Of a DNA stretch of 44,500 nt, positions 28,901-35,794 are shown one piece after another. Where the stretch lies: positions 1 to 44,500 of the forward strand of contig NZ_JAIQWX010000041.1 of the NCBI RefSeq assembly GCF_020164475.1, given 5' to 3'. This DNA comes from Pseudomonas sp. REP124. GTDB lineage: Bacteria; Pseudomonadota; Gammaproteobacteria; Pseudomonadales; Pseudomonadaceae. Under the pieces are notes generated by a model. It was not told the DNA's origin, searched no databases, and saw nothing but the letters and a program-made list of their open reading frames with translations. The translations under genes were made by a program, and so were the position numbers. Within the stretch, counting starts at the first letter, position 1. Each line of letters starts with the position of its first letter.

Positions 28901-28945
28901 CTGACACCCAAACTGCTGCACGACATGAGCCGCCGCAAGCTCTGA
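22970..28945 (+). CDS. Giant protein of nine tandem DUF4329-like units
   Basis: This is a 1991-residue protein with no signal peptide or membrane helix. I see nine repeats of 207-240 residues starting at about residues 21, 233, 445, 661, 880, 1101, 1322, 1562 and 1769. Odd units open LSPAFLTADDAARH and continue RD-x4-GYVLERSDGKFFATAP. Even units have a matching fold pattern with ILK-x3-DEYVVT, LYESF and LYLST. All close with a segment like VAAVGALSVVRTGKLWD and a W-x-PF tail. Unit 1 (AARFAHEAIGKNRDKEYGGL, GLYNSHP at 95-101) resembles DUF4329, a domain found at the C-termini of polymorphic toxins. The other units have lost the SHP segment. I chose the ATG at 22970 behind GAGGA; in-frame ATGs also exist at 22922 and 22955. 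Function unknown. It is divergent from urtA. Confidence 0.75.
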   Translation: MDNESNRTQHSTRASIVLPALSPPFINADDAARFAHEAIGKNRDKEYGGLILQGEGGRFFATKPIGGNLHVDFKKLLAVDAKGNFIHPAGYSCYGLYNSHPNVLEQVKKKYPALPDDAAEVALNFFTDGEKAFMIRHRDFAKVFYLSGGETCLLKYMPSGSPEEDSLALELKQNRPSGNYNHLEEIIDELAQAGALSVVVPNELWGNVRGRFIEPWVINEPANTSEVETEQPFCTPILDQPIKVIDKMMNTESAAAGIRFMGVILKAQGKNEYVGTFPVRDLPSIASMLEEFPVREAGGPKLPSGFRIDGFYAVSPAKPAQVPAKQAWLYENFFSPAELADLIEQSRKDVYLQEQGRALTLYRRTETKALLSYTCSGSEAETALMAGGGETLQNALKSGALSPFEFVLQVAAAGRLSVLQVGGIWDKAGVVGQNWRPFEHIHQSLSPAFLTADDAARHVHYQMNARRDIDQLGYVLERSDGKFFATAPVSGDQWKKDANLPFAGGVSDRKVELPGYRYTAVYNASSDVRAKLKAMQPDWSNERIALHTSLPSLQHLETVTSGRDSITTLYNSGPDESLIKYVRGGTQQERNFSTVLDGAVKTGEIGVQFDGYDGTAETLVKKLVSIGELTVLNSSPVWKGSRGKVPGTWVAFEPFVADGPVAPAMSWVFQNSETGAQWVHDLMRTKPDVRQVAFILKSQKADDYVVTDPVAVDTSKTSFFSALQAFAANDQGSPSLPAGYELQAVCYQSLPDTRAIPTQRWLYESFISATDFAAAVGTARLHKRAGLALYLSTRDGAQLRYGFSGSTQESRLYGVDPHGVVTDSGEQRELEKGTLTPEAFVWRVAAVGALSVVRTGKLWDVEGEVGLSWVPFAGYPKQRLSPAFLTADDAARYAHELIGDIRDYEFCGYVMEREDGRFVATEPWAVGPSGRFAPGYVYPVDAAGRPILPEHHVLRGVYASRLALSLYDPQRMKRHSWTREQASIDGQLFSDGDLHAILQNRQHAMIAWLSAAEDALIAYDISGSADENALLKEVAPAPGGSRMAQDLASGASKPEDIVKQLATAGGLRVVIASELWGARGMIPEWWKAFPAPRDAETPEQVAFGAIFSDADAAALDAHERLRRSGPDQTGFAFVLKHADKDEYVVSETLPASDSQPLFSRASLFKTDDAGEFMYPASFKPFALFYARLWLPKNLGATEQWLGRHFTSSRDLYEGFFEARRLRAKDENFGLPVYLSTLDRALLKYQSPNSTTLFDARVQPSGVNEDVHSQLQNGQLQARDFIDRVISQSWLTVVQGNDCWGPSSAARLSAEWKPYSRFTRRALTAAYTNQADAVRHVERMLGADRDQTHGGLVLKRTDGLFVATEPLPVVSENFDPKWILPDEDVTSELLAPGCKIVARYRSRVANQLPFLVSGQEREVYRDFFSTDVLATALASGHLWTHEYLLGAQGSILSFTLQDEDHALLSAAQKSQLATRLATLETELAPSNDTPHDPLSNLIERRMRSGAGTSVEWVDQLIRVGRVQVVQSSNLWGPAQKLSAGWQLLKNGYQAPESVRFATADRALSPAFCHMDDAVRHAHGRAGKREHWSFGLLLTSQRLGHAITSLPVTADDLRFPSERVFPRGQLPTGYQVQGIYLCAPARQPDELPSSEVYRSFIPPTVLLKALSAVEVIVSAAVTRFQSLYLSCADGALLKYDAAGLDSDLQTHSRLTAYVKSLQGDGNPAEYIRKVAGNGRLEVLVRSATWATEGRVGSTWGPGKVEERPASDDQPLTLGPLFAHPDDAARHVWRNARDKAALGVILRDGKTNFVATEPLDDAGPTVALGPRDDTPAFRRLFAGVMFRGYSRTNPGKTKKYPAGYEVMGVQQLYKVDHTPQRFSSRFEEALYRNFVAHDEIRACIALLNTYEIADSRYYLTPRQGALLAYKPSYLDGESKVLLDDWYDVEKGVTRSKLQEVLNTLILSGRLDVLEPDEFWNPRGQLTPKLLHDMSRRKL

Positions 28946-28957
28946 CAACACAAACCC

Positions 28958-29057
28958 TGTAGGAGCGAGCACGCTCGCGATGGAAGACCAGACACCGCGG
29001 GAAATCAGACACCCCACGTCATCGTTAACGCCCATCGCGAGCAGGCTCGCTCCCACA
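28958..29057. repeat. REP doublet
   Basis: REP cores TGTAGGAGCGAGCACGCTCG plus CGA at 28958-28980 and the inverse at 29035-29057 lie between the convergent ends of the giant repeat-protein gene and the ABC permease gene. Confidence 0.88.
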
Positions 29058-29085
29058 GGTTCCACCGATTCCCTGTGGAGCGAGA

Positions 29086-30096
29086 TCAGCGCCTGCGCAT
29101 CAGGCCAATGAAGAACAACCCGCCTAAAGCCGCCGTCGCCACGCCAATCGGCAGATCTTCCGGCGCAATCAGCGTGCGCGCCGCAACATCCACCCACACC
29201 AGAAACACACTCCCCAGCAACCCGCACACCGGCAGCAACCGCCGGTGTTCCGCGCCGATCAACCGCCGGGCAATATGCGGCACCATCAAGCCGACAAACC
29301 CGATGGACCCACTGATCGACACCAGCACCCCCGTCATCAGCGAAGCAATCACGAACACCCGCAGGCGCACCGTCCGCGCATTCAACCCAAGGGTGACCGC
29401 CGTCTGCTCGCCCGCCATCAGCGCATTCAGCGACCGCGCCATGCCCAGCAGCAAAACCAGCCCCAGCAGCACGCTGATCGCCGGCACCGCGAGCAACTCC
29501 CAGCGCGCCAACCCCAGCCCGCCGAGCATCCAGAACATCACCGCGGAACTGGCGCGGTGGTCGCCCATAAACAGCAGCAGATTGGCGATCGCCATCATCA
29601 CGAAGGACACTGCCACGCCGCACAACAGCAGGCGATCGCTGTCGAGACGGCCATGGCGGCTGGCGATCATCAGCACCGCCAGCATGCTCAACAGCGCACC
29701 GATGAACGCGGCGATGGGCAAGGTCAGCAGGCCGACGATTTCCCCCACATGCAGCACCACGATCACCGCGCCCAGGGTTGCGCCGGACGTGACCCCGAGC
29801 AGATGCGGATCGGCCAGCGGGTTACGCGTAACCGCTTGCAGCACCGCGCCGATCAACGCCAGCCCGGCGCCGACCAGCGCCCCGAGCAACATGCGCGGCA
29901 CCCGGATCAGCCAGACGATGTGCTCCTGCCCGGCACTCCAGTCCGGCACGCCAACACTGAACAGTTTGTGCAGCAGGATGCGTCCCACCACATCCACCGG
30001 CACCCGCGCCGGGCCGAAGCCCAGCGACACCACGCAGGACACCAGCAACAGCGCGCCGAGGACGATCAGCCACAAGGCGAAGCGAGGATTGCTCAT
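29086..30096 (-). CDS. FecCD-family ABC transporter permease (iron-siderophore/corrinoid type)
   Basis: This 336-residue inner-membrane permease has about nine to ten helices. FecCD/BtuC signatures are RVPRMLLGALVGAGLALIGA, VLQAVTRNPLADPHLLGVTS, GSIGFVGLMVPHIARRLIGA and EDLPIGVATAALGGLFFIGL. It is the last gene of a three-gene operon (ATPase, binding protein, permease). Its ATG overlaps the binding-protein stop by four bases. It probably imports a ferric chelate, or a corrinoid given the cobalamin genes nearby. The sequence does not decide between them. Confidence 0.9.
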   Translation of the reverse strand: MSNPRFALWLIVLGALLLVSCVVSLGFGPARVPVDVVGRILLHKLFSVGVPDWSAGQEHIVWLIRVPRMLLGALVGAGLALIGAVLQAVTRNPLADPHLLGVTSGATLGAVIVVLHVGEIVGLLTLPIAAFIGALLSMLAVLMIASRHGRLDSDRLLLCGVAVSFVMMAIANLLLFMGDHRASSAVMFWMLGGLGLARWELLAVPAISVLLGLVLLLGMARSLNALMAGEQTAVTLGLNARTVRLRVFVIASLMTGVLVSISGSIGFVGLMVPHIARRLIGAEHRRLLPVCGLLGSVFLVWVDVAARTLIAPEDLPIGVATAALGGLFFIGLMRRR

Positions 30097-31040
30097 CCGC
30101 CGTGGAAGCCTTCAGCCAGGGTTTGTACGGCCAGCACGTTGTCGATCCCTGGCGTGGCCTGCACGTAGGGAATGACGATGAAGCGCTGCTGCTTGATCGC
30201 GTCCACCGATTGCAGCGCCTTGTTGTTCAGCAGGAACTGCACTTTCTGTTCGGCGGTGACCTCGCCGTAGTCGACGATCACGATCACCTGCGGATTGCGT
30301 TCGACCACGTTCTCCCAGTTGACCCGGGTCCAGCTTGCCTCGACGTCATCCAGCACATTGCGCCCGCCGGCGGCATCGATCAGCGCTTGCGGCATGCCCA
30401 GACGGCCCGAGGTCATGGCGCGGTCTTCGCCGCTGTCGTACAGGAACACCCGTGGTTTTTCGGCGGGCAGGTTTTTGCGAATCCCGGCGACCTTGGCCTG
30501 CATCTCGCCGATCAGAGCGTTGGCGCGATCCTGCACGTCGAAGATTTTCCCTAGGTTGCGCAGGTCGTTGTAGGTGTCTTCCAGGGTGGCCGGCGGGCGC
30601 TTCATCACGAAGGCGCAGGACTCGGTCAACTCGTAGACGTTAATGCCCAGCGGTTGCAGAGTCTGCGGCGTGAGGTCGCCGCCCACGCGCATGCCGTAAT
30701 CCCAGCCGGCGAAGAAGAAATCGACGTTGGCATTGAGCAGGGTTTCCACCGACGGGTACTTGTCCGCCAGCTCCGGCAAACCGTCGAGGATGTTCTGCAT
30801 TTGCGGCGTTACAGACTTCCAGCCCGACACGCCGCTGTAGCCGGCCATCTGCGGCTTGAGGCCGAGGGCGAGCATCATCTGGGTCATGTTGATGTCGTGG
30901 CTGACCGCGTGTTTCGGTGCCTGTTGGAAGGTCACTTCGCGGTTGCAGCTCTGGATCGTCAGCGGGTAATGCGTGGCCTCGGCCATTGCCTGGGCGCTGG
31001 TCAGAAGCAGGGAGACGTACAAAAGGGAACGCAAAATCAT
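30093..31040 (-). CDS. ABC transporter periplasmic substrate-binding protein
   Basis: This 315-residue class III (FepB/BtuF-like) binding protein has an N-terminal signal peptide (MILRSLLYVSLLLTSAQAMA). Motifs are KHAVSHDINMTQMMLALGLK, YPSVETLLNANVDFFFAGWD, PRVFLYDSGEDRAMTSGRLG and NVVERNPQVIVIVDYGEV. Absence of a lipobox suggests a soluble periplasmic protein. It is coupled by 4-bp overlaps to the ATPase gene upstream and the permease gene downstream. P. aeruginosa has, as I recall, the same ATPase-binding protein-permease order next to its cob genes (PA2912-2914). Confidence 0.88.
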   Translation of the reverse strand: MILRSLLYVSLLLTSAQAMAEATHYPLTIQSCNREVTFQQAPKHAVSHDINMTQMMLALGLKPQMAGYSGVSGWKSVTPQMQNILDGLPELADKYPSVETLLNANVDFFFAGWDYGMRVGGDLTPQTLQPLGINVYELTESCAFVMKRPPATLEDTYNDLRNLGKIFDVQDRANALIGEMQAKVAGIRKNLPAEKPRVFLYDSGEDRAMTSGRLGMPQALIDAAGGRNVLDDVEASWTRVNWENVVERNPQVIVIVDYGEVTAEQKVQFLLNNKALQSVDAIKQQRFIVIPYVQATPGIDNVLAVQTLAEGFHGG

Positions 31041-31825
31041 GGTTGGATTATCCAGGTGATTCGTGGGTAGCCGTGCAGTGGGTGTTCATCGATCAAGGCT
31101 TCGACGCCGAAGACATTGCGCAGCAGTGAGGTGGTCAGGACTTCCTGCGGTGTGCCGCTGGCGACGATGCGGCCGTGGTTGATCACGTACAGGCGATCGC
31201 AGAAGGCGGCGGCCAGGTTGAGGTCGTGGATGCTGGCCAGGGTGCCGATCTTCAGGCGCTTGACCAATTGCAGCAGCTCGAGCTGGTAGCGCGGGTCGAG
31301 GTGGTTGGTGGGTTCGTCGAGGATCAGCAGTTGCGGCTGCTGGGCCAGGGCGCGGGCGAGGATCACCCGTTGTTTTTCACCGCCGGAGAGGGTGGAGAAG
31401 GCGTGGTCTTCGAAGCCTTTCAGGCCGACTGATTCGAGGGCCTGGGCTATAAGGTTGCGATCCTCCAGCGTGTCCCCGTCGAACAGGCCTTTGTGCGGCG
31501 TGCGCCCCATGGCGACCACCTCGTCGACAGTCAGGCCAAAGGCTTCGGGGAATTCCTGCAAGACCACGGCGATACGCTGCGCGCACCAGCGGGAAGATTG
31601 CTTCCAGACATTGTGATGATCGAGCCGGACCTCACCGCATTCCGGCCTGCTGAACCGCCAGGCGCAGCGCAACAGACTGGTCTTGCCACTGCCGTTGGGG
31701 CCGATCAGACCGACGAACTCACCAGGTGCCACCTGCAAAGATGCGTCATGCAGCCGGAACTGGTGATGACAATGGCCGTGGCCCAGAGGGGACCAGGTGA
31801 GGTTTGTGAGGTTGAGCGAGGTCAT
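31037..31825 (-). CDS. ABC transporter ATP-binding protein (FecE/BtuD type)
   Basis: This 262-residue ATPase has Walker A GPNGSGKTSLLRC, Q-loop VVLQEFPE, signature STLSGGEKQRVILARAL, Walker B LLILDEPTNHLD and switch SIHDLNLA. I chose the ATG at 31823-31825 (MTSLNLTNLTWSPLGHGHCH). A longer frame to 31999 would read through a REP element and is not credible. It is the first gene of the import operon. No Fur box or corrinoid riboswitch was found in the 377 bp upstream, which are mostly REP sequence. Confidence 0.9.
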   Translation of the reverse strand: MTSLNLTNLTWSPLGHGHCHHQFRLHDASLQVAPGEFVGLIGPNGSGKTSLLRCAWRFSRPECGEVRLDHHNVWKQSSRWCAQRIAVVLQEFPEAFGLTVDEVVAMGRTPHKGLFDGDTLEDRNLIAQALESVGLKGFEDHAFSTLSGGEKQRVILARALAQQPQLLILDEPTNHLDPRYQLELLQLVKRLKIGTLASIHDLNLAAAFCDRLYVINHGRIVASGTPQEVLTTSLLRNVFGVEALIDEHPLHGYPRITWIIQP

Positions 31826-31865
31826 GCAATTACTCTGAAGTTTTTCGGTGTTGCTGAGGGCCTCA

Positions 31866-31955
31866 TCGCGGGCAAGCCCGCTCCCACAAGGATTTGCGGT
31901 GTAGTTAGATTTCACATTCACCATCGATCCACTGTGGGAGCGGGCTTGCCCGCGA
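31866..31955. repeat. REP doublet, outward-facing
   Basis: An inverse core at 31866-31888 and a forward core at 31933-31955 lie just upstream of the ABC ATPase gene. The ATPase promoter must lie in or between these repeats or further upstream. Confidence 0.88.
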
Positions 31956-31999
31956 AGAGGCCGGCAAATCCAACATCTTGGCCGCCTGACACACCGCAT

Positions 32000-32069
32000 T
32001 CGCGAGCAAGCCCGCTCCCACAGTTAATCGGCGTACACCAAACCACTGTGGGAGCGAGCCTGCTCGCGA
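32000..32069. repeat. REP doublet, outward-facing
   Basis: An inverse core at 32000-32022 and a forward core of the GAGCGAGCCTGCTCGC variant at 32047-32069. Together with the pair at 31866-31955, four REPs occupy the 377-bp gene-free stretch 31826-32202. Confidence 0.85.
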
Positions 32070-32092
32070 TAGGGCCACAAGGCCAATCACTT

Positions 32093-32140
32093 CTTCAAAA
32101 ACAAAACCCGCAGCACTTGCCGCCATGGCAAGGCTGCGGG
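32093..32140 (-). terminator. Rho-independent terminator after the copper gene cluster
   Basis: Read on the minus strand, a stem CCCGCAGC-CTTGCC pairs with GGCAAG-GCTGCGGG around a short loop (32140 to 32107) and is followed by TTTTGTTTTTG. It lies 63 bp past the stop of the PepSY membrane protein gene, which ends the four-gene copper-linked run. Confidence 0.85.
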
Positions 32141-32202
32141 TCGGGCGCTGCCGTCAGCGCGGCAAGTGTACAGGTCCCTCTAAACCGCGCATCTCACCTG
32201 TT

Positions 32203-33585
32203 TCATGATGAAGTTGAGGCGCTCTCAGTTTCCCGGGTGAAGCGCGACAGCAGCAGCTTGTCGAGCAGCCAGACCACCACCAGCGAAGCCCCCACCAACG
32301 GGAAGGCCACAGCCAGGGCGAACATGATCACCATCGCGGTTTTCCACTTCGGCAGGTCATGACGCAGCGGCGGCACGCCGAACTTGCCTTGTGGACGACG
32401 TTTCCACCAGATCACCACGCCGCTGACGGCGCTGAGCAGGATCATCAGGCAGATCAGCAGGACGATGATCTGATTGACCACGCCGAACATCTTGCCTTCA
32501 TGCAGCATCACACCGATTTCCGTGGCGCGGGCAACTGTGCCGTATTGCTCGAAACGCACATCGGCCAGGACCTTGCCGGTGTACTGATCGACATGCAGGG
32601 TGGCGTCGTTGCGCGGGTCATCGGCGAATACCGCGATGGTGAACACACCGGTCGCGGTGGTCGGCATCGTGATGCTGTAACCCGGCTCGACCTTGCTCCG
32701 GGTGGCGATGTTCTGCACATCCTGCAGGCTGATGGTCGGCGCTGCGGGGCCGGCGTGTGCACCATCGTGATTCATGTGTTCGGCATGGTCGCCGGACATC
32801 GGCATCGGCGTATTTTCCATGGCCCAAGGCACGGTCTGGCGGTGGGCTTCGTTGAGGCTGCGCGCTTCGACGTCGGACTTGGGCACGTTATCCCACATCG
32901 CTGCCGGGAAGACGTTCCACACCGCGGCGTACTGCTGGCCCCAGAAACCGGTCCAGGTCATGCCGCTGAGCAGCATCACCAGCAGCAGCGAAGCGCCCCA
33001 GAAGCCGGTGACGGCATGCAAATCACGCCACAAGATCCGGCCACGACTGCTCAGGCGTGGCCACAAAATGCCGGCGGCCTGCCCGCGCGGCCACCACAGG
33101 AAGACCCCGGACACCACCAGCACCACACCCCAGCCGGCGGCCATTTCCACCAGGCGGTCGCCGACGGTGCCGATCATCAGCTCGCCGTGAATGGCCCGGG
33201 CGATGGCCTGCAGGTTCTTCTTGGCGTCCTGCTCGCCGAGGATGTCGCCGTGGTATGGATCGAGAAATACGTTCAGCTCCTTGCCGCTGTCGAGCACGAC
33301 GAATTGAGCACTGCGTTCGGCGTCGACCGGTGGCAGGTACTGTTTGATCGTGCCTTGCGGATAGGCGTCTTTCACGCGCTTGAGCAGATCATCGGCGGGG
33401 ATGGTGTGATGGCCGGCCGGTACGTTCAGCAGGCTGCTGTACATCAATGAATCGAGTTGAGGCTTGAACAGGTAAATGGTGCCGGTCAGGGCCAGCATCA
33501 CCATGAATGGCGCCACGAACAGGCCGGCATAAAAATGCCAGCGCCAGGCGAGATTGTAGAAATTCACTTTGGGCTGTTTCATCAC
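32203..33585 (-). CDS. PepSY-associated transmembrane protein
   Basis: This 460-residue inner-membrane protein of the PepSY_TM family has four main helices: near residues 15-40 (WHFYAGLFVAPFMVMLALTG), 145-165, 190-215 and a pair near the C-terminus. Large periplasmic PepSY loops lie between them. A Met/His-rich stretch (MPMSGDHAEHMNHDGAHAGP, about residues 255-275) suggests copper contact. Conserved HGELMIGTVGDRLVEMAAGW is the family core. Relatives such as PiuB/FoxB act in ferri-siderophore reduction or metal uptake. It is the last gene of a copper-linked set and starts 45 bp after a DUF2946 gene. Confidence 0.85.
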   Translation of the reverse strand: MMKQPKVNFYNLAWRWHFYAGLFVAPFMVMLALTGTIYLFKPQLDSLMYSSLLNVPAGHHTIPADDLLKRVKDAYPQGTIKQYLPPVDAERSAQFVVLDSGKELNVFLDPYHGDILGEQDAKKNLQAIARAIHGELMIGTVGDRLVEMAAGWGVVLVVSGVFLWWPRGQAAGILWPRLSSRGRILWRDLHAVTGFWGASLLLVMLLSGMTWTGFWGQQYAAVWNVFPAAMWDNVPKSDVEARSLNEAHRQTVPWAMENTPMPMSGDHAEHMNHDGAHAGPAAPTISLQDVQNIATRSKVEPGYSITMPTTATGVFTIAVFADDPRNDATLHVDQYTGKVLADVRFEQYGTVARATEIGVMLHEGKMFGVVNQIIVLLICLMILLSAVSGVVIWWKRRPQGKFGVPPLRHDLPKWKTAMVIMFALAVAFPLVGASLVVVWLLDKLLLSRFTRETESASTSS

Positions 33586-33630
33586 GTGTGCTCCGCGAAA
33601 GCTTGGATCTTTTAGTTATGGGGCGCGGGA

Positions 33631-34068
33631 TTACGTGATGATCGGCGGGGCGCGGGTTCGGGCGCCGGGGAAGAAGGCTGTCCGGGCATGGCCCAGGCGG
33701 GGGGAGGGTGTTGTGTAGGTGCTTGTCGGTGGCGTGTCAAATGCCGTGAAGGACGCAACACCGGTCAGGGCCGGGCAGTTGAACAGCAAGCTGCAATAGC
33801 CGCATTTTTCCCACAGGGCATGATGACCGGCGTGGGGCGGGCAGTGTTCGGCATCGGGTTGCGCGTCGTGCTCGGCATGATCCATCGCCGGCATGTCCAT
33901 CGACATGCTCATGGCCATGGTCGTGGCGTGCGAGTCCATCGGCATCGACTGGGAAACCAGCGGGCCGATGAAGATCATCAACATGGCGAACAGGCTGATC
34001 CAGCTGCCGCGCGTCAGGCTCGATGACTGACGACGGGGGCTGAATGACCTGGCGCTAAGCGGGCGCAT
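33631..34068 (-). CDS. DUF2946 protein, Met/His-rich
   Basis: This 145-residue small protein has one N-terminal hydrophobic segment (ISLFAMLMIFIGPLVSQSMP). It then has a strongly Met/His-rich region (MDSHATTMAMSMSMDMPAMD, HCPPHAGHHALWEKC) and a CxxC pair (KCGYC), plus the family's closing RAPP motif. The composition points to periplasmic copper binding. It lies between the PCu(A)C chaperone gene and the PepSY protein gene, where related genomes often carry a TonB-dependent copper receptor gene next to it. Confidence 0.8.
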   Translation of the reverse strand: MRPLSARSFSPRRQSSSLTRGSWISLFAMLMIFIGPLVSQSMPMDSHATTMAMSMSMDMPAMDHAEHDAQPDAEHCPPHAGHHALWEKCGYCSLLFNCPALTGVASFTAFDTPPTSTYTTPSPRLGHARTAFFPGARTRAPPIIT

Positions 34069-34089
34069 GAGCGTTGTCTGCTCTGTCGG

Positions 34090-34569
34090 TTACTGAGCGT
34101 GGGCGTGTTTTTCGCCGTCTTCCGGCGCCTGCTTCTGCACCACCACTTCAACTTTTACGTCACCGGCTTTCTCGAAGTGCAGGGTCATCGGGAAGCGTTT
34201 TCCGTCGGTCAGCAGGCTGCGGTCTTTCAGGTTCAGCAGCATCACGTGGTAAGCCATTGGCGCAAAAGTGACTTCGCCGCCAGCGGGGATATCCACGGCG
34301 GCAACGTGCTGCATTTTCATCACGTCGTTCTGCATAACATGCTCATGCAATTGCGCATCGCCGGAAATCGGCGAGTCGACGCTGAGCAGGCGGTCGGCTG
34401 TCTTGCCTTCGTTATGGATCACGAAATAGGCCGCGACGTTCGGCGCGTTGGGCGGCAGCTCCTGGGACCACGGATGCGCGATCTCCAGCTCCTCGGCCTT
34501 GTATTCGTGGGCATTGGCAAAGCAGGCAGGCAGCAACAGGGTGGCCACAACGATGAGTTTATTCAGCAT
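34090..34569 (-). CDS. Periplasmic copper chaperone PCu(A)C
   Basis: This 159-residue secreted protein has signal peptide MLNKLIVVATLLLPACFANA. The mature domain carries the H(M)x10Mx21HxM copper(I) motif: the first half is HVMQNDVMKM, and the HxM is in APMAYHVMLLNL. A His-rich tail (EKHAHAQ) may bind copper(II). PCu(A)C proteins pass copper to cytochrome oxidase assembly. A good ribosome site (GGAG, eight bases before the ATG) supports the start. It is flanked by two DUF2946 genes. Confidence 0.92.
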   Translation of the reverse strand: MLNKLIVVATLLLPACFANAHEYKAEELEIAHPWSQELPPNAPNVAAYFVIHNEGKTADRLLSVDSPISGDAQLHEHVMQNDVMKMQHVAAVDIPAGGEVTFAPMAYHVMLLNLKDRSLLTDGKRFPMTLHFEKAGDVKVEVVVQKQAPEDGEKHAHAQ

Positions 34570-34617
34570 GATGTTTCTCCAGAATGATTCAAGACGCAGA
34601 TCAATTGCGGGTAGGAA

Positions 34618-35016
34618 TCACACCAGAGGGGAGGCGCGGGGGTTCAGGCTGGGCCATTGCTGACGGGGTGTCGGTGTTTCGAGTGAGGCGGGAGGCAGGC
34701 TTCGATTGGACTCGAACTGCGCGAAATACAGCTGCGGCACATGCCCGGGCAACGCCACCACGGGCGCCGAGCCGGAACAACACCAGCAATGCTGCATATT
34801 GGAATGATCGTCGCTTTGCGGCGCTTTCTGCTCGATATCCCCCAGGGATATCGCCACCATCTTGCTGCCGCCGGACGTACAGAAACTGCCCCACAACAAC
34901 TGCTCGACCGGAGATTTCGTCGACTGCGCCATCGCACCACTCATCGGCATGGCGAGCAAATTGAACAGCACTGCGAAGCAGGCTATCCAGGCAATTGCGA
35001 GCCGTTGACGGGACAT
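34618..35016 (-). CDS. DUF2946 protein, Cys-rich
   Basis: This 132-residue protein begins with one membrane or signal segment (LAIAWIACFAVLFNLLAMPM). It has a metal-binding-like HCWCC cluster near residue 80 and ends with the family's PRASP motif. It is related to the protein at 33631-34068 but not a close copy: it lacks the Met/His-rich run. It is the first gene of the copper-linked run. The 182 bp upstream (35017-35198) show no gene and no clear operator. Confidence 0.78.
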   Translation of the reverse strand: MSRQRLAIAWIACFAVLFNLLAMPMSGAMAQSTKSPVEQLLWGSFCTSGGSKMVAISLGDIEQKAPQSDDHSNMQHCWCCSGSAPVVALPGHVPQLYFAQFESNRSLPPASLETPTPRQQWPSLNPRASPLV

Positions 35017-35198
35017 GGGGCAGTTCCGGTTGAGTGGGTGGTCAAGCGCGGCAATTTAGCCTGACCATGCCGATAAGTAAAAAAACGCCGTGCGGTATGG
35101 TGTCGCAGAACGTTTCCATAGCTTAGATGATAGCGGTGAATTGCAGATTGCCAGTATTGGTTGAGCTTTGTTCAGAATTGCGCGCCGACGTCCTGCAA

Positions 35199-35489
35199 TC
35201 AAACCGCAACCGCGTGCAATCGCATCCCCAGAGCTTTCATCACCTTAATGATCGTTGCGAATTCCGGGTTACCGTTACTGCTCAATGCTTTGTACAAGCT
35301 TTCGCGACCCACCCCCGCATCCCGGGCCACCTGAGTCATGCCCTGAGCACGAGCGATGTCGTTGAGTGCCGCGCGAATCAGCACTCCATCACCTGCATCC
35401 TCTTCAAAACAGGCATCCAGATAGGCGGCCATTTCTTGAGGCGATTTGAGAAACTCGGCGGCGTCGAAACGGGAAAATTGTTCGGTCAT
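35199..35489 (-). CDS. Type II antitoxin, HigA-like putative addiction module antidote
   Basis: This 96-residue protein belongs to the family of small antidotes with a C-terminal helix-turn-helix. Recognisable segments are AAYLDACFEEDAGDGVLIRA, ALNDIARAQGMTQVARDAGV and GRESLYKALSSNGNPEFATI. It should neutralise the toxin encoded just upstream and repress the operon. Its ATG overlaps the toxin stop by four bases. Order is toxin first, antitoxin second, as in higBA. Confidence 0.9.
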   Translation of the reverse strand: MTEQFSRFDAAEFLKSPQEMAAYLDACFEEDAGDGVLIRAALNDIARAQGMTQVARDAGVGRESLYKALSSNGNPEFATIIKVMKALGMRLHAVAV

Positions 35490-35794
35490 GATTCACTCCC
35501 ATTGCCGATGTTTTGCGCCATTTGGATGGCGCGCTTGATATCGCGTTTTTGAGTCGACTTGTCACCACCCACCAGCAGCAGATAGACCACTTCGCCCCGG
35601 CGTGTGAAATAGATCCTGTATCCGGGACCATGATGAACTCGCATTTCATGGACTGACGCGCCGACTGGCGCGCAATCACCAAAGTTTCCATGCTCAGCTG
35701 CTTTGATTCTGGCGATGATGCGGGCCTTTCCCAAAGTGTCTTTCAGTGAATCGAGCCATATGGCGAAAACGCGAGACTGTTCAAAGTCGAACAT
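35486..35794 (-). CDS. Type II toxin, HigB/RelE-like addiction module killer
   Basis: This 102-residue RelE/ParE-fold toxin of the addiction-module killer family has SLKDTLGKARIIARIKAAEH, GNFGDCAPVGASVHEMRVHH, GPGYRIYFTRRGEVVYLLLV and GGDKSTQKRDIKRAIQMAQ. Relatives cleave mRNA at the ribosome. I chose the ATG at 35792-35794 with AAGGAA upstream. A TTG nine codons earlier would also be in frame but is less like the family. Upstream to the cobK stop (35795-35978) the sequence is AT-richer and has no gene. Confidence 0.88.
   Translation of the reverse strand: MFDFEQSRVFAIWLDSLKDTLGKARIIARIKAAEHGNFGDCAPVGASVHEMRVHHGPGYRIYFTRRGEVVYLLLVGGDKSTQKRDIKRAIQMAQNIGNGSES

Noticed and set aside
22970..28945. 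RHS or adhesin-type repeat protein
   Set aside because: There is no YD-repeat pattern, no signal peptide and no Ig-like or calcium-binding motif; the units are longer and resemble DUF4329.
31826..31999. N-terminal extension of the ABC ATPase
   Set aside because: The extra residues are the translation of REP sequence; the family start is at 31825.
31826..32202. Fur-binding site for the ABC importer
   Set aside because: No dyad resembling GATAATGATAATCATTATC is present; the region is almost all REP sequence and a terminator.
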